A stretch of 52,086 bases of DNA from Pseudoprimorskyibacter sp. (lineage in GTDB: Bacteria; Pseudomonadota; Alphaproteobacteria; Rhodobacterales; Rhodobacteraceae), in contig JAQXDR010000220.1 of assembly GCA_029251265.1 (NCBI GenBank), positions 1-52,086 on the forward strand, read 5' to 3'. Shown in pieces: positions 8,729 through 17,350 of the stretch (position 1 is the stretch's first letter; each line of letters begins with the position of its first letter). The notes beneath the pieces are model-generated. The model was not told the DNA's origin. It saw nothing but the letters and a program-made list of their open reading frames with translations, and searched no databases. A program made the position numbers and the translations under genes.

Positions 8729-9190
8729 ATGAAACTGCATTTCCTGTATGGAACCGAAACCGGCAGCGCAGAGTTCCTCTGTGAAGATATTATTGAGGCG
8801 CTGGATGATGACACTTTAGAGACTGAAGTATCGGTTCTTGCGGATGTGGATCCTGCTGCTTTGATAGCAGGCACTTTCTATGTGGTCGTGACTTCAACGT
8901 TTGGTAATGGTGATTTGCCATCCAATGCACAACCGTTTGCTGATGCATTGGATGCAAGCCAGCCTGACCTAAGCCACGTGCGGTTCGCCATTTTTGGGCT
9001 GGGTGACATGGTCTTTTCGGCCACATTCAATCAAGGCTCGGAACAACTGATGGATAAAATGCGTGCGCGCGGGGCGACTTTGGTTGGTGAACGAGGGATC
9101 CATGATGCCTCTACCGGGGACATGCCCGAAGACATTGCTGGGCCATGGGCGCAGGGTATTCTGGCCAGTCTGCGTGCAGATGTCAGCTGA
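8729..9190 (+). CDS. Single-domain flavodoxin, probable electron carrier for BoxB
   Basis: A 153-residue flavodoxin fold of the MioC/cytochrome-P450-reductase-domain type. The FMN phosphate loop is YGTETGSAE (about 7-15). The loops around the isoalloxazine ring are TSTFGNGDLPSNA (about 56-68) and FGLGDMVFSATFN (about 92-104). A perfect AAAGGAGG precedes the ATG. The position right after boxB, in a cluster without boxA, suggests that it delivers electrons to the epoxidase. A flavodoxin needs its own reductase, and none is seen in this window. Family is secure; partner is inferred. Confidence 0.85.
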   Translation: MKLHFLYGTETGSAEFLCEDIIEALDDDTLETEVSVLADVDPAALIAGTFYVVVTSTFGNGDLPSNAQPFADALDASQPDLSHVRFAIFGLGDMVFSATFNQGSEQLMDKMRARGATLVGERGIHDASTGDMPEDIAGPWAQGILASLRADVS

Positions 9191-9626
9191 CCGGCCGGCA
9201 ACGGCACATATTCACGAAATTGGTGTGACCTGGGGAGACTGCGATCCTGCAAAGATTGCATACACCGGACGCCTGCCTTGGTTTGCTTTGGATGCCATTA
9301 ATGGGTGGTGGGAGACGAAACTGGGCTATGGTTGGTTTCAAATGGAGCTTGACCATGGGACGGGTACGCCCTTTGTCCGGATCGAAATGGATTTTTCGCA
9401 TCCGGTGACGCCACGCCATAGGCTGCTGTGCCATGTCTGGCCCAAGCGTTTGGGCCAGACGTCCATTACGTTTCGTGTAGATGGCCTGCAAAATGACCAC
9501 CTGTGTTTCAGTGGTGCGTTTACGTCTGTTTTCATTGATGCGCAGGCCTTCTCCAAGACACCTCCTCCCGATGATATCCGTGCGTTGGTAGAACGACATA
9601 TTCCACGATCAGAGCTGCCGGCATGA
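9180..9626 (+). CDS. Hotdog-fold acyl-CoA thioesterase of the 4HBT type
   Basis: A 148-residue 4-hydroxybenzoyl-CoA thioesterase-like protein. The N-terminus carries the catalytic-type Asp in VTWGDCDPAKIAYTG, followed by an aromatic-rich helix (WFALDAINGWWETKLG). The ATG at 9180 overlaps the flavodoxin end by 11 bp; this start was chosen because residues upstream of it in the same frame look non-coding. Its end overlaps the regulator start (ATGA). In benzoate clusters such enzymes may release CoA from benzoyl-CoA or dead-end intermediates when they accumulate. Substrate not provable from sequence. Confidence 0.83.
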   Translation: MSADRPATAHIHEIGVTWGDCDPAKIAYTGRLPWFALDAINGWWETKLGYGWFQMELDHGTGTPFVRIEMDFSHPVTPRHRLLCHVWPKRLGQTSITFRVDGLQNDHLCFSGAFTSVFIDAQAFSKTPPPDDIRALVERHIPRSELPA

Positions 9627-10513
9627 CCCGCCAATCCCCAAGCCTGACCGTTGAAACAAACGCTCTTTTGACCCGAATGGGCGAACATGTTCGCAATTCG
9701 CGCGTTGATAAAAGACTGCCGCGCCGGACGCTAAGCGAACTTTCGGGTGTATCTGCGCGTTATCTTGCCCAGCTTGAAGCAGGTGAGGGCAATATTTCGA
9801 TTGCGCGTCTGCAACAGGTTGCGCAGGCCTTGGCTTTGCCGTTGGAACGGCTTGTCGGATCTGATGCTATGCAGGATGAGACAACCTATAGAATCGCAAT
9901 GTTGTTTCACAAGGCAGACCCGGACACGCAGGATCAGGTGATACGTTTGCTTGCGGGCGCTGCACCGCAGGACCAAAGGGCCCGTCGATTGTGTCTGGTT
10001 GGCTTGCGGGGTGCTGGCAAGTCCACATTGGGTGCGATGATCGGGCAGGCAGTCGGGCTGCCCTTTATCGAACTTAACCGCGAAATAGAGCGGCAGGGTG
10101 GGATGCCTGTGGCCGAAATCATGGCGCTTTACGGGGCTGAGGGGTATCGCACGCTTGAGGCCGACGCGTTGCAACGTGTGGCAGACAAACATCAAGGCGT
10201 CGTGTTGGCCGTAGCTGGTGGAATTGTGTCCAATCCGGGAACCTATGCAAACTTGCAAAGCTGGTATCACACCCTTTGGCTAAAGGCGTCCCCGCAAGAG
10301 CATATGGAACGGGTCCGCGCACAGGGTGACACGCGGCCAATGGCCGGTAATCCAGAGGCCATGGCGCAGCTACGGGCGCTTTTGGAAGCGCGCGCGCCCC
10401 TTTATGCGCAATCAGACATGCACGTGAATACCAGTGGCGCAACACCGGATCAATCGCTGGCCATAGTATTGGATTTGATTGCTTCGCGGGGCTTTGCCCT
10501 GCCCAAAGCGTAA
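9623..10513 (+). CDS. boxR: BoxR/BzdR-like transcriptional regulator: HTH fused to a shikimate kinase-like domain
   Basis: This 296-residue protein has an XRE-type helix-turn-helix (about 19-76, TLSELSGVSARYLAQLEAG) joined to a shikimate kinase-like domain (about 122-290). The P-loop GLRGAGKST (127-135) is intact. The position of the kinase's shikimate-binding Asp (F-x-D-x-D-x-x-I-E in AroK) reads ELNREIE, with Asn152. The Gly-Gly loop is AVAGGIVS. In the known family the kinase-like domain binds benzoyl-CoA and releases repression of benzoate genes. The gene lies inside the cluster it should control, with a 4-bp overlap to its upstream neighbour. Confidence 0.92.
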   Translation: MTRQSPSLTVETNALLTRMGEHVRNSRVDKRLPRRTLSELSGVSARYLAQLEAGEGNISIARLQQVAQALALPLERLVGSDAMQDETTYRIAMLFHKADPDTQDQVIRLLAGAAPQDQRARRLCLVGLRGAGKSTLGAMIGQAVGLPFIELNREIERQGGMPVAEIMALYGAEGYRTLEADALQRVADKHQGVVLAVAGGIVSNPGTYANLQSWYHTLWLKASPQEHMERVRAQGDTRPMAGNPEAMAQLRALLEARAPLYAQSDMHVNTSGATPDQSLAIVLDLIASRGFALPKA

Positions 10514-10524
10514 GGAGTTTATCT

Positions 10525-12585
10525 ATGACAGTCACATTTTATCGCAAAGGCTCAGCCGCGTTTGTCACCTTGGACAATCCTCCTGTGAATGCAATCGGCC
10601 TGTCCGTACGGCAAGGTTTGTCAAAAGCTTTGGACTGGATTGCGGAAGAAGATGATTTGACCCGTGTTATCCTGAGCGGCGCCGGGAGAATGTTTGCAGC
10701 CGGAGCAGATGCCCGAGAGTTCGATGGTCCAGCACAACCGCCGCATCTACCTGACATCATCTCCCGGATTGAGACATGCGCCATTCCATGGGTTGCGGTG
10801 ATTACAGGCGTTGCCTTGGGCGGAGGTTGCGAATTGGCCTTGGGTTGTCGGGTACGGATCATGTCGCCCAAGGCACAGATTGGCCTGCCCGAGGTAACCT
10901 TGGGTGTCATTCCTGGTGCGGGTGGCACCCAACGCCTGCCGCGCGTGATCGGTATGGCCAAGGCTGTAAGAATGATTTCATCCGGACGTCCTATTTCTGC
11001 CGTTGACGCAGAGCGTTTCGGATTGATCGAAGGCATCGCAGACGATCCCATGGAATACGCCCGTCATCTTGATCTGGGAACATTGGAATTGTCGATTCCA
11101 CCCTGTGATATGCCGCCGCCCACCCTGCACCAACAGGCGTTGGCCGATGCGCGCACCATGGCCGCGCGCAAGATGGCTCATCAGCGTGCGCCACAGGTTG
11201 CGATTGATCTGGTCGAGGCCAGTGCGATGCACCCTCTTGATGTGGGGCTGGCGCAGGAGCGTGCGGCGTTTCTTGATTTGCGTCAGGGCGATCAGGCACG
11301 TGCCTTGCGCCATGTGTTTTTTGCCGAGCGTGGCGCGCGGGCTCCTGCCGATCTGGTCGCGGCCCCCGCGGATCTAAGCCATGTCGCGGTAGTGGGTGGT
11401 GGCATGATGGGATCTGGTATTGCCTATGCGCTTTTGGGCGCTGGTCTGGATGTGACGTTGATCGAAGCTGATGCTGACGGTGCAGCGCGTGCGCAGTCCA
11501 ATGTTGACCGGATCATGGCCGCGAGCGAGGCGCGCGGTTTGACAACACCAGACGATGTCGCGGAACGTCAGGCCAGATTGCAGATCACACAAGACTATGC
11601 AGACGCGGCACATGCCGGGCTGGCGATTGAGGCTGCCTTTGAAAGTATGGACGTAAAAGCATCTGTTTTTGCGGACTTGTCCAAGGTGATGCCTGAGAAT
11701 GCAATCTTAGCAACGAATACATCGTATTTGGATCTTGACGCAATTGCAGCCTGTGTTCCTGATCCGTCCAGGGTCATCGGTCTGCATTTCTTTGCGCCTG
11801 CCCATATTATGAAATTGCTCGAGATTGTGCGTGGGGCCCAGACCTCAGACCGTGCCATGGCGACGGGCTACGCTCTTGCGAAGCGGCTTCGCAAGGTGCC
11901 TGTGCCTGCCGGAGTATGTGACGGATTTATTGGCAACCGAATTCTGGCACGCTATCGCGAGGCTGCTGATACGGTGTTGATGGATGGGGCCACCCCTTGG
12001 GAAATCGATGAGGCTATGGTGGCCTTTGGGTATGCAATGGGCCCCTACGAGGCGCAGGATCTGTCCGGACTGGATATCGCCTTTGCCCAACGCCGGCGGC
12101 AGGATGCGACGCGCGATCCGGCCCGACGGTATATTCCGATTGCGGATCGTATGGTTGAGCTTGGGAAATTAGGTCGAAAAACAGGCGCAGGTTGGTATCG
12201 CTATCCGGGTGGTGCCGGAAAGGTCGATGATCCAATCGTTGCCGATCTGGCAATTGAAGAAGCACATTTCGCCGGGATTACCCGACGCGATTTTGAGCCC
12301 TCTGAAATATGTGATCGCCTGTTATGCGCCATGGTCAACGAAGCAGCAGATTTGCTGGACCAAGGCATCGCAGCCTCGGCCAGTGATATCGATCTGGTGA
12401 TGGTCCATGGCTATGGCTTCCCACGCTGGCGGGGCGGTTTGATGCACTGGGCTCAGGTCCACGGGCTGGATCGCATTGTGGCCAGCATCAACCGCTATGC
12501 AAAGGAAGACGCGCTGGCATGGCAGCTTAGCCCGACATTGGAGGATGCAGCCCGATCAGGTGGCTTTCATCTGACCAAAGCCTAA
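10525..12585 (+). CDS. Bifunctional enoyl-CoA hydratase / 3-hydroxyacyl-CoA dehydrogenase (FadJ-like)
   Basis: This 686-residue multifunctional beta-oxidation enzyme has an N-terminal crotonase domain with both catalytic glutamates (E103 in GGGCELALG, E123 in GLPEVTLG). The NAD-binding domain has GGGMMGSG (291-298) and the catalytic region GLHFFAPAH (His421). The C-terminal 3HCDH domains include DGFIGNRI and GYGFPRWRGG. In this cluster it could hydrate and oxidise dehydroadipyl-CoA to 3-oxoadipyl-CoA, or process a phenylpropenoyl-CoA side chain. The ATG follows AAGGAG. No thiolase is present nearby to finish either route. Confidence 0.92.
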   Translation: MTVTFYRKGSAAFVTLDNPPVNAIGLSVRQGLSKALDWIAEEDDLTRVILSGAGRMFAAGADAREFDGPAQPPHLPDIISRIETCAIPWVAVITGVALGGGCELALGCRVRIMSPKAQIGLPEVTLGVIPGAGGTQRLPRVIGMAKAVRMISSGRPISAVDAERFGLIEGIADDPMEYARHLDLGTLELSIPPCDMPPPTLHQQALADARTMAARKMAHQRAPQVAIDLVEASAMHPLDVGLAQERAAFLDLRQGDQARALRHVFFAERGARAPADLVAAPADLSHVAVVGGGMMGSGIAYALLGAGLDVTLIEADADGAARAQSNVDRIMAASEARGLTTPDDVAERQARLQITQDYADAAHAGLAIEAAFESMDVKASVFADLSKVMPENAILATNTSYLDLDAIAACVPDPSRVIGLHFFAPAHIMKLLEIVRGAQTSDRAMATGYALAKRLRKVPVPAGVCDGFIGNRILARYREAADTVLMDGATPWEIDEAMVAFGYAMGPYEAQDLSGLDIAFAQRRRQDATRDPARRYIPIADRMVELGKLGRKTGAGWYRYPGGAGKVDDPIVADLAIEEAHFAGITRRDFEPSEICDRLLCAMVNEAADLLDQGIAASASDIDLVMVHGYGFPRWRGGLMHWAQVHGLDRIVASINRYAKEDALAWQLSPTLEDAARSGGFHLTKA

Positions 12586-12656
12586 AAATTGTCTTGCTCA
12601 TGGGATGACGCCCTTTACCGTAGGAGGCACACACTCTCGGTGCAAAGGACGCGTCT

Positions 12657-13418
12657 ATGAAAATTGATGGAACACCGGCTTTGGTGACGGGTGGTGGCAG
12701 CGGGCTTGGTGAGGCCACGGCCCGCTATCTGGCAGAACGCGGTGCAGATGTGACCATTCTGGATTTTGATGCAGATCGTGCGGCACAGGTTGCGTCGGAA
12801 ATTGGTGGGTTTTCCGTGCAAGCGGATGTTGGCGACGCAGGCGAAGTTGCAGCCGCTGTTACGGCCGCAGGCGCGCGCTACGGGGCACCAGCGCGCATTG
12901 TTGTCAATTGCGCGGGTATCGGATTGGCCGCGCGCATTATCAACCGGGCCGGTGATGTGTCGACAGAGCTTTTTGAACGCGTCATCCGCGTGAACCTGAT
13001 CGGCACATACAACGTGATGTCCTATGCCTCGCAAGCGTTGATGACGGCCCCGCTTTTGGGTGAGGAACGGGGTGTCATTATCAATACCGCCTCGGCCGCG
13101 TATCAGGATGGACAGGTCGGACAATCTGCTTATTCGGCATCGAAAGGCGGCATCGCGGCTATGTGCTTACCCGCAGCCCGTGAATTGGCGCGATCAGGGA
13201 TCCGTGTCATGGCAATTGCGCCGGGCCTGTTCAACACTCCGATGATGGAAAGTCTGCCTGAAGAGGTGACCGCCAAGATTGTGGCCAATATCCCCTTTCC
13301 AGCCCGATTGGGGGATCCGGACGAATATGCTCTTATGGCTGCTCAGATCGTGGAAAATCCATATCTGAACGGTGAAACCATCCGTCTGGATGGGGCAACA
13401 CGGCTGCCTCCGCGCTAG
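12657..13418 (+). CDS. SDR-family 3-hydroxyacyl-CoA dehydrogenase-like oxidoreductase
   Basis: A 253-residue classical short-chain dehydrogenase with cofactor loop TGGGSGLG (11-18), NCAG (about 84-87), catalytic Ser146 (NTASAAY) and Tyr159/Lys163 (YSASK). Acidic Asp36-Asp38 after beta-2 (LDFDAD) favours NAD over NADP. It resembles type II 3-hydroxyacyl-CoA dehydrogenases. The context, between a FadJ-like enzyme and an aryl-CoA ligase, suggests oxidation of a 3-hydroxyacyl-CoA. A binding site is weak. The substrate is inferred. Confidence 0.87.
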   Translation: MKIDGTPALVTGGGSGLGEATARYLAERGADVTILDFDADRAAQVASEIGGFSVQADVGDAGEVAAAVTAAGARYGAPARIVVNCAGIGLAARIINRAGDVSTELFERVIRVNLIGTYNVMSYASQALMTAPLLGEERGVIINTASAAYQDGQVGQSAYSASKGGIAAMCLPAARELARSGIRVMAIAPGLFNTPMMESLPEEVTAKIVANIPFPARLGDPDEYALMAAQIVENPYLNGETIRLDGATRLPPR

Positions 13419-13419
13419 C

Positions 13420-15210
13420 ATGCAGCCGGTCTATCGCCCTCATAATGTGGTTCAGGTCATTCGGGAGGATGGCTCTATCCTGTTGCGTAGCGCCGATCCC
13501 TTGACCCCTTCGGTCCGGCGCACCACGGATTGGCTGCGGATGTGGGCCAATGACACGCCTGATACAATTTTTCTGGGTGAGCGCAGCGGAGAGGCATGGC
13601 GCGAACTCAGCTATTGCGAGGTTTTGGAACAGACCATTGCTGTTGCGACGTCCCTGATCGGACGGGGTTTGGATGCTGACACACCCATAATGATTATTTC
13701 GGGAAATAGCATAGATCATGCCATTCTGACCTTTGCTGCGCATATGATCGGTGTGCCGATAGTCCCTGTTGCCGAACAATACGCCTTGATCCCTGCGGCG
13801 CACGGGCAGCTGGGCCACATTATAGATCTTACCCGACCGGCTATGGTCTATGCCGAGGATGGATGTAAATTTGCATCCGCTCTGGCATTACCCGGACTGG
13901 CAAAGACAGAGGTGGTGGTCGCCCAAAACACCAGTGATGGGGCAACCTCATGGGACAGTCTGCTGTCAGGGGATGATCCATCGGAATTGGGCTGCCGTGA
14001 GGCGATGGTGGGGCCCGATACCCTTGCCAAAATACTGATGACGTCTGGTTCTACATCTCTTCCCAAAGGGGTCCTTACCACGCATCAGATGATGTGCAGC
14101 AATCAGTCGATGATTGCCGATGCTTTACCCTTTTTGCGCGCAAAGCCCCCGCGTCTGGTGGATTGGCTCCCATGGAACCATGTTTTTGGTGGATCGCATA
14201 ACGTCAATCTTGTTTTGGCCAATGGGGGCAGTTTGCATATCGATTCCGGCAAACCCGTCCGTCCTCTGATCGACCAGACCATTGCCAACCTGCAAGAAAA
14301 GTCCGCAACAATCGCTTTTAACGTGCCGGTTGGTTTTGCACTATTAAGAGACGCCATGCGCGCAGATGCAGATCTAAGAGAGGCTTATTTTCGTGATTTG
14401 GACATGTTGTTTTATGCCGGGGCCTCTTTACCGCAAGACGTTTGGGCCGATCTGCATGATATGGCCATTTCGGTTCGTGGGCATGCGCCGCTGTTCACGT
14501 CATCTTGGGGTTTGACTGAAACAGCGCCTGCTGTTTTGCTCCAGCATGAATTGACCCATCGCTCTGGTATTGTGGGGGTGCCGTTGCCCGGCACCGAGGT
14601 CAAATTACGGCCCCTGGACGACGATCGCTTTGAAATACGTACAAAGGGCCCGAATATTTTTTCCGGATATTGGCGTGATCCCGTTAAAACTGCAGATGCG
14701 TTTGATGAAGAGGGCTTTTTCATCTCGGGCGACGCCATGCGATTTGTCCTGCCAGGGGATCCGGCCCAGGGCTTGGCTTTTGACGGGCGCCTGAGTGAAG
14801 ACTTTAAATTGAATACTGGGACATGGGTCCGGGCAGCAACGCTCAGGCTGGATCTTTTGGTGGAACTTTCAGGTTTGGCCGCTGATGTGGTGATCTGTGG
14901 AGCAGACCGGGATCAGGTTGGGCTTTTCATTCTGCCAACGCCGCAGGCCCGGTCATTGGCTGATCAAAAAACGCATGATGCGCTGTATGGCCCGCGTTTG
15001 GAGACAGCTGTTCGAGACTGTCTTGCGCCGCGTTTGGCCAAAGGCTCGGCCGCACGTATTTCCAGGGTCCGGGTATTGGATGAGCCAGCATCTTTGGCTG
15101 ATGGAGAAATTACGGCCAAGGGAAATCTGAACTTTCAACAGTTTTTAAAACGCAGGTCAGCGTCTGTTGAGCTTCTGTATTCTGATGATCGCGCGACGTG
15201 CGTCATCTAG
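13420..15210 (+). CDS. fcs: Feruloyl-CoA synthase-like ligase
   Basis: An ANL-superfamily acyl-CoA synthetase of 596 residues. It has the AMP loop MTSGSTSLPKG (about 206-216), WGLTETAP (about 361-368), and a GRLSEDFKLNTGTWV hinge characteristic of feruloyl-CoA synthases. I chose the ATG at 13420, 1 bp after the SDR stop; the frame stays open upstream through the SDR gene, but the protein there does not look like this family. The likely reaction is activation of ferulate or a related phenylpropenoid to its CoA thioester. The usual partners Ech (hydratase-aldolase) and vanillin dehydrogenase are not in the window, so the substrate may differ, for example cinnamate. Confidence 0.85.
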   Translation: MQPVYRPHNVVQVIREDGSILLRSADPLTPSVRRTTDWLRMWANDTPDTIFLGERSGEAWRELSYCEVLEQTIAVATSLIGRGLDADTPIMIISGNSIDHAILTFAAHMIGVPIVPVAEQYALIPAAHGQLGHIIDLTRPAMVYAEDGCKFASALALPGLAKTEVVVAQNTSDGATSWDSLLSGDDPSELGCREAMVGPDTLAKILMTSGSTSLPKGVLTTHQMMCSNQSMIADALPFLRAKPPRLVDWLPWNHVFGGSHNVNLVLANGGSLHIDSGKPVRPLIDQTIANLQEKSATIAFNVPVGFALLRDAMRADADLREAYFRDLDMLFYAGASLPQDVWADLHDMAISVRGHAPLFTSSWGLTETAPAVLLQHELTHRSGIVGVPLPGTEVKLRPLDDDRFEIRTKGPNIFSGYWRDPVKTADAFDEEGFFISGDAMRFVLPGDPAQGLAFDGRLSEDFKLNTGTWVRAATLRLDLLVELSGLAADVVICGADRDQVGLFILPTPQARSLADQKTHDALYGPRLETAVRDCLAPRLAKGSAARISRVRVLDEPASLADGEITAKGNLNFQQFLKRRSASVELLYSDDRATCVI

Positions 15211-15264
15211 CTTTACGCCAAGGCCTGCAAATGCACCGCCTGCGCTCACTCAAAGGAGAGCCGA

Positions 15265-17304
15265 ATGTCGCTCATTAATGTGGAAAGCTTTGCTTGTGGA
15301 CGCTGGATTGCACCCGATGACGGGGCCCGTGTGATTGAAAATGCCGTGACGGGGCATGTGCTAGCGCGGGCAGGGCAGGCTGACTTGGATACCCAAGCCA
15401 TGCTTGAGTATGCCCGCAGTCAGGGTGGGACCGCCTTGCGTGCGATGACATTTCATCAACGCGCCCGTATGCTCAAGGCAGTGGCGAGCCACCTCCATCA
15501 GCACAAACAAGCGCTCTATAATATATCTTATGCCACGGGTGCGACGCTTAAAGATCATGCGTTTGATATCGATGGTGGTATCGGCACGATGTTCGTCTAT
15601 GCCTCTAAGGGGCGGCGGGAAATGCCAGATTCGCAAGTCTATGTGGATGGTGCGTTAGAACCTCTGGGACGGACTGGGCAGTTTCTAGGTCAGCATATTT
15701 GCACGCCGTTACAGGGGGTTGCAGTCCACATCAATGCCTTTAACTTCCCCGTTTGGGGGATGTTGGAAAAGCTGGCACCCACGTTGCTGGCAGGCGTTCC
15801 AGCGATCGTCAAACCGGCAACGGCGACCTGTTACGTGACTGAGGCCTGCGTACGCCTTATTCTGGACAGCGGGCTGGTCCCGAGTGGTGCGGTGCAACTG
15901 GTTGCCGGTGGTTTGGGCGATATGCTTGATCATCTGGGGGGGCAGGATGTGCTGAGCTTTACCGGATCTGCCGATACAGCGCAGCGGTTGCGCGCAACGC
16001 CCGCACTGATGCAAAATGCGACGCGGTTTGTGGCAGAGCAGGATAGTTTGAATGCATCGATCTTGGGGCCGGATGCAGCGGCGGGAACACCTGAATTTGA
16101 TCTGTTTATAAAAGAAGTCCATCGCGAGATGACGGTGAAAGCTGGACAGAAATGCACGGCGGTGCGACGTATTCTGGTGTCCAAAGACCAGGTCGATGCA
16201 GTTATTTCTGGATTGCAGGATCGTCTGGCCCGCGTGGTGGTTGGTGATCCCCAGGTCAGTGGTACAACAATGGGGGCGTTGGTATCAAAAGCGCAGCGTC
16301 GGGATGTTTTGGCCAAGGCTGCCGTAATCGCACGCGAAGCCGAACGGGTGCACGGAGATCCCGATGCATTTCAAATAAATGGGGATGCTGCTCAGGGTGG
16401 CGCGTTTGTGCCCCCAATGCTGTTTCACTGTAATGATCCTGATGCCGCGCAGCGTGTGCATGACACCGAGGCCTTTGGTCCTGTGTCAACGGTCATGGGG
16501 TATGATGATCTGGATCATGCAGTGACTCTGGTGAATAGGGGCGGTGGCTCTCTTGTCGCGTCGGTCATCACCCGCGATGTTGATGTGGCACGATCCATCA
16601 CCCTTGGCGCTGCGGCGCATCACGGACGGCTCTATTTCAACAATCGTGATAGTATGGCAGAGGCCACCGGTCACGGAGCCCCAATGCCGCATATGGTGCA
16701 CGGTGGTCCCGGACGCGCTGGCGGTGGCGAAGAAATGGGCGGCGTCCGCGGTGTCATGCACTATATGCAGCGCACAGCGATACAAGGCAGTCCCGACATA
16801 CTGACTGCTATTACAGGTCGCTGGGTCCCTGGGGCTGCCATATCACAAGGTCCAGAACACCCCTTTCGCCGGACGTTTCATGACCTTCGGATTGGCGAGA
16901 CCCTGAACACCGCCGCACGCTGTATCACTCTGGACGATATCGAACATTTTGCTCATTTCACAGGCGATACCTTCTATGCTCATATGGACGAAGAGGCTGC
17001 ACAGAGAAATCCGTTTTTCCCGGGGCGGGTCGCGCATGGCTATTTGTTGTTAAGTTTTGCTGCGGGATTGTTTGTGCATCCAGACGAGGGCCCTGTGCTG
17101 GCGAACACGGGCCTTGATGGGTTGAAATTCATGCAGCCCGTGTCGCCGGGTGATCACGTGGCCGCACAATTGACCGTCAAACACAAGACACCGCGCAACG
17201 ATGATTACGGAGAGGTCCGCTGGCATGTCCGCCTGACCAATCAGGATGCTGTAATTGTGGCCGAATACGAGCTGTTGACGATGGTGGCCTATCGCGTGGC
17301 CTAG
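15265..17304 (+). CDS. paaZ: PaaZ-like fusion: aldehyde dehydrogenase plus MaoC-type enoyl-CoA hydratase
   Basis: A 679-residue fusion. The ALDH domain (about 1-515) has N160 (INAFNFPVWG), E258 (FVAEQDSLN) and the nucleophile C297 (KAGQKCTAV). The C-terminal MaoC/hotdog domain (about 535-679) has D568/H573 (TGDTFYAH) and FPGRVAHG. In the phenylacetate pathway PaaZ opens oxepin-CoA and oxidises the semialdehyde. In a box cluster the ALDH half would act as BoxD on 3,4-dehydroadipyl-CoA semialdehyde. Both active sites look intact, so the hydratase half is probably used too. AAAGGAGA lies before the ATG. Confidence 0.92.
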   Translation: MSLINVESFACGRWIAPDDGARVIENAVTGHVLARAGQADLDTQAMLEYARSQGGTALRAMTFHQRARMLKAVASHLHQHKQALYNISYATGATLKDHAFDIDGGIGTMFVYASKGRREMPDSQVYVDGALEPLGRTGQFLGQHICTPLQGVAVHINAFNFPVWGMLEKLAPTLLAGVPAIVKPATATCYVTEACVRLILDSGLVPSGAVQLVAGGLGDMLDHLGGQDVLSFTGSADTAQRLRATPALMQNATRFVAEQDSLNASILGPDAAAGTPEFDLFIKEVHREMTVKAGQKCTAVRRILVSKDQVDAVISGLQDRLARVVVGDPQVSGTTMGALVSKAQRRDVLAKAAVIAREAERVHGDPDAFQINGDAAQGGAFVPPMLFHCNDPDAAQRVHDTEAFGPVSTVMGYDDLDHAVTLVNRGGGSLVASVITRDVDVARSITLGAAAHHGRLYFNNRDSMAEATGHGAPMPHMVHGGPGRAGGGEEMGGVRGVMHYMQRTAIQGSPDILTAITGRWVPGAAISQGPEHPFRRTFHDLRIGETLNTAARCITLDDIEHFAHFTGDTFYAHMDEEAAQRNPFFPGRVAHGYLLLSFAAGLFVHPDEGPVLANTGLDGLKFMQPVSPGDHVAAQLTVKHKTPRNDDYGEVRWHVRLTNQDAVIVAEYELLTMVAYRVA

Positions 17305-17350
17305 GCAGGCACCGATCGCAAACAGTTATCTTACAGAAAGGCAGACATCT

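Noticed and set aside
8678-8743. 12-bp direct repeat AAACTGCATTTC at the boxB end and flavodoxin start
   Set aside because: Both copies are coding (KLHF) and short; coincidence or a tiny duplication, with no sign of function.
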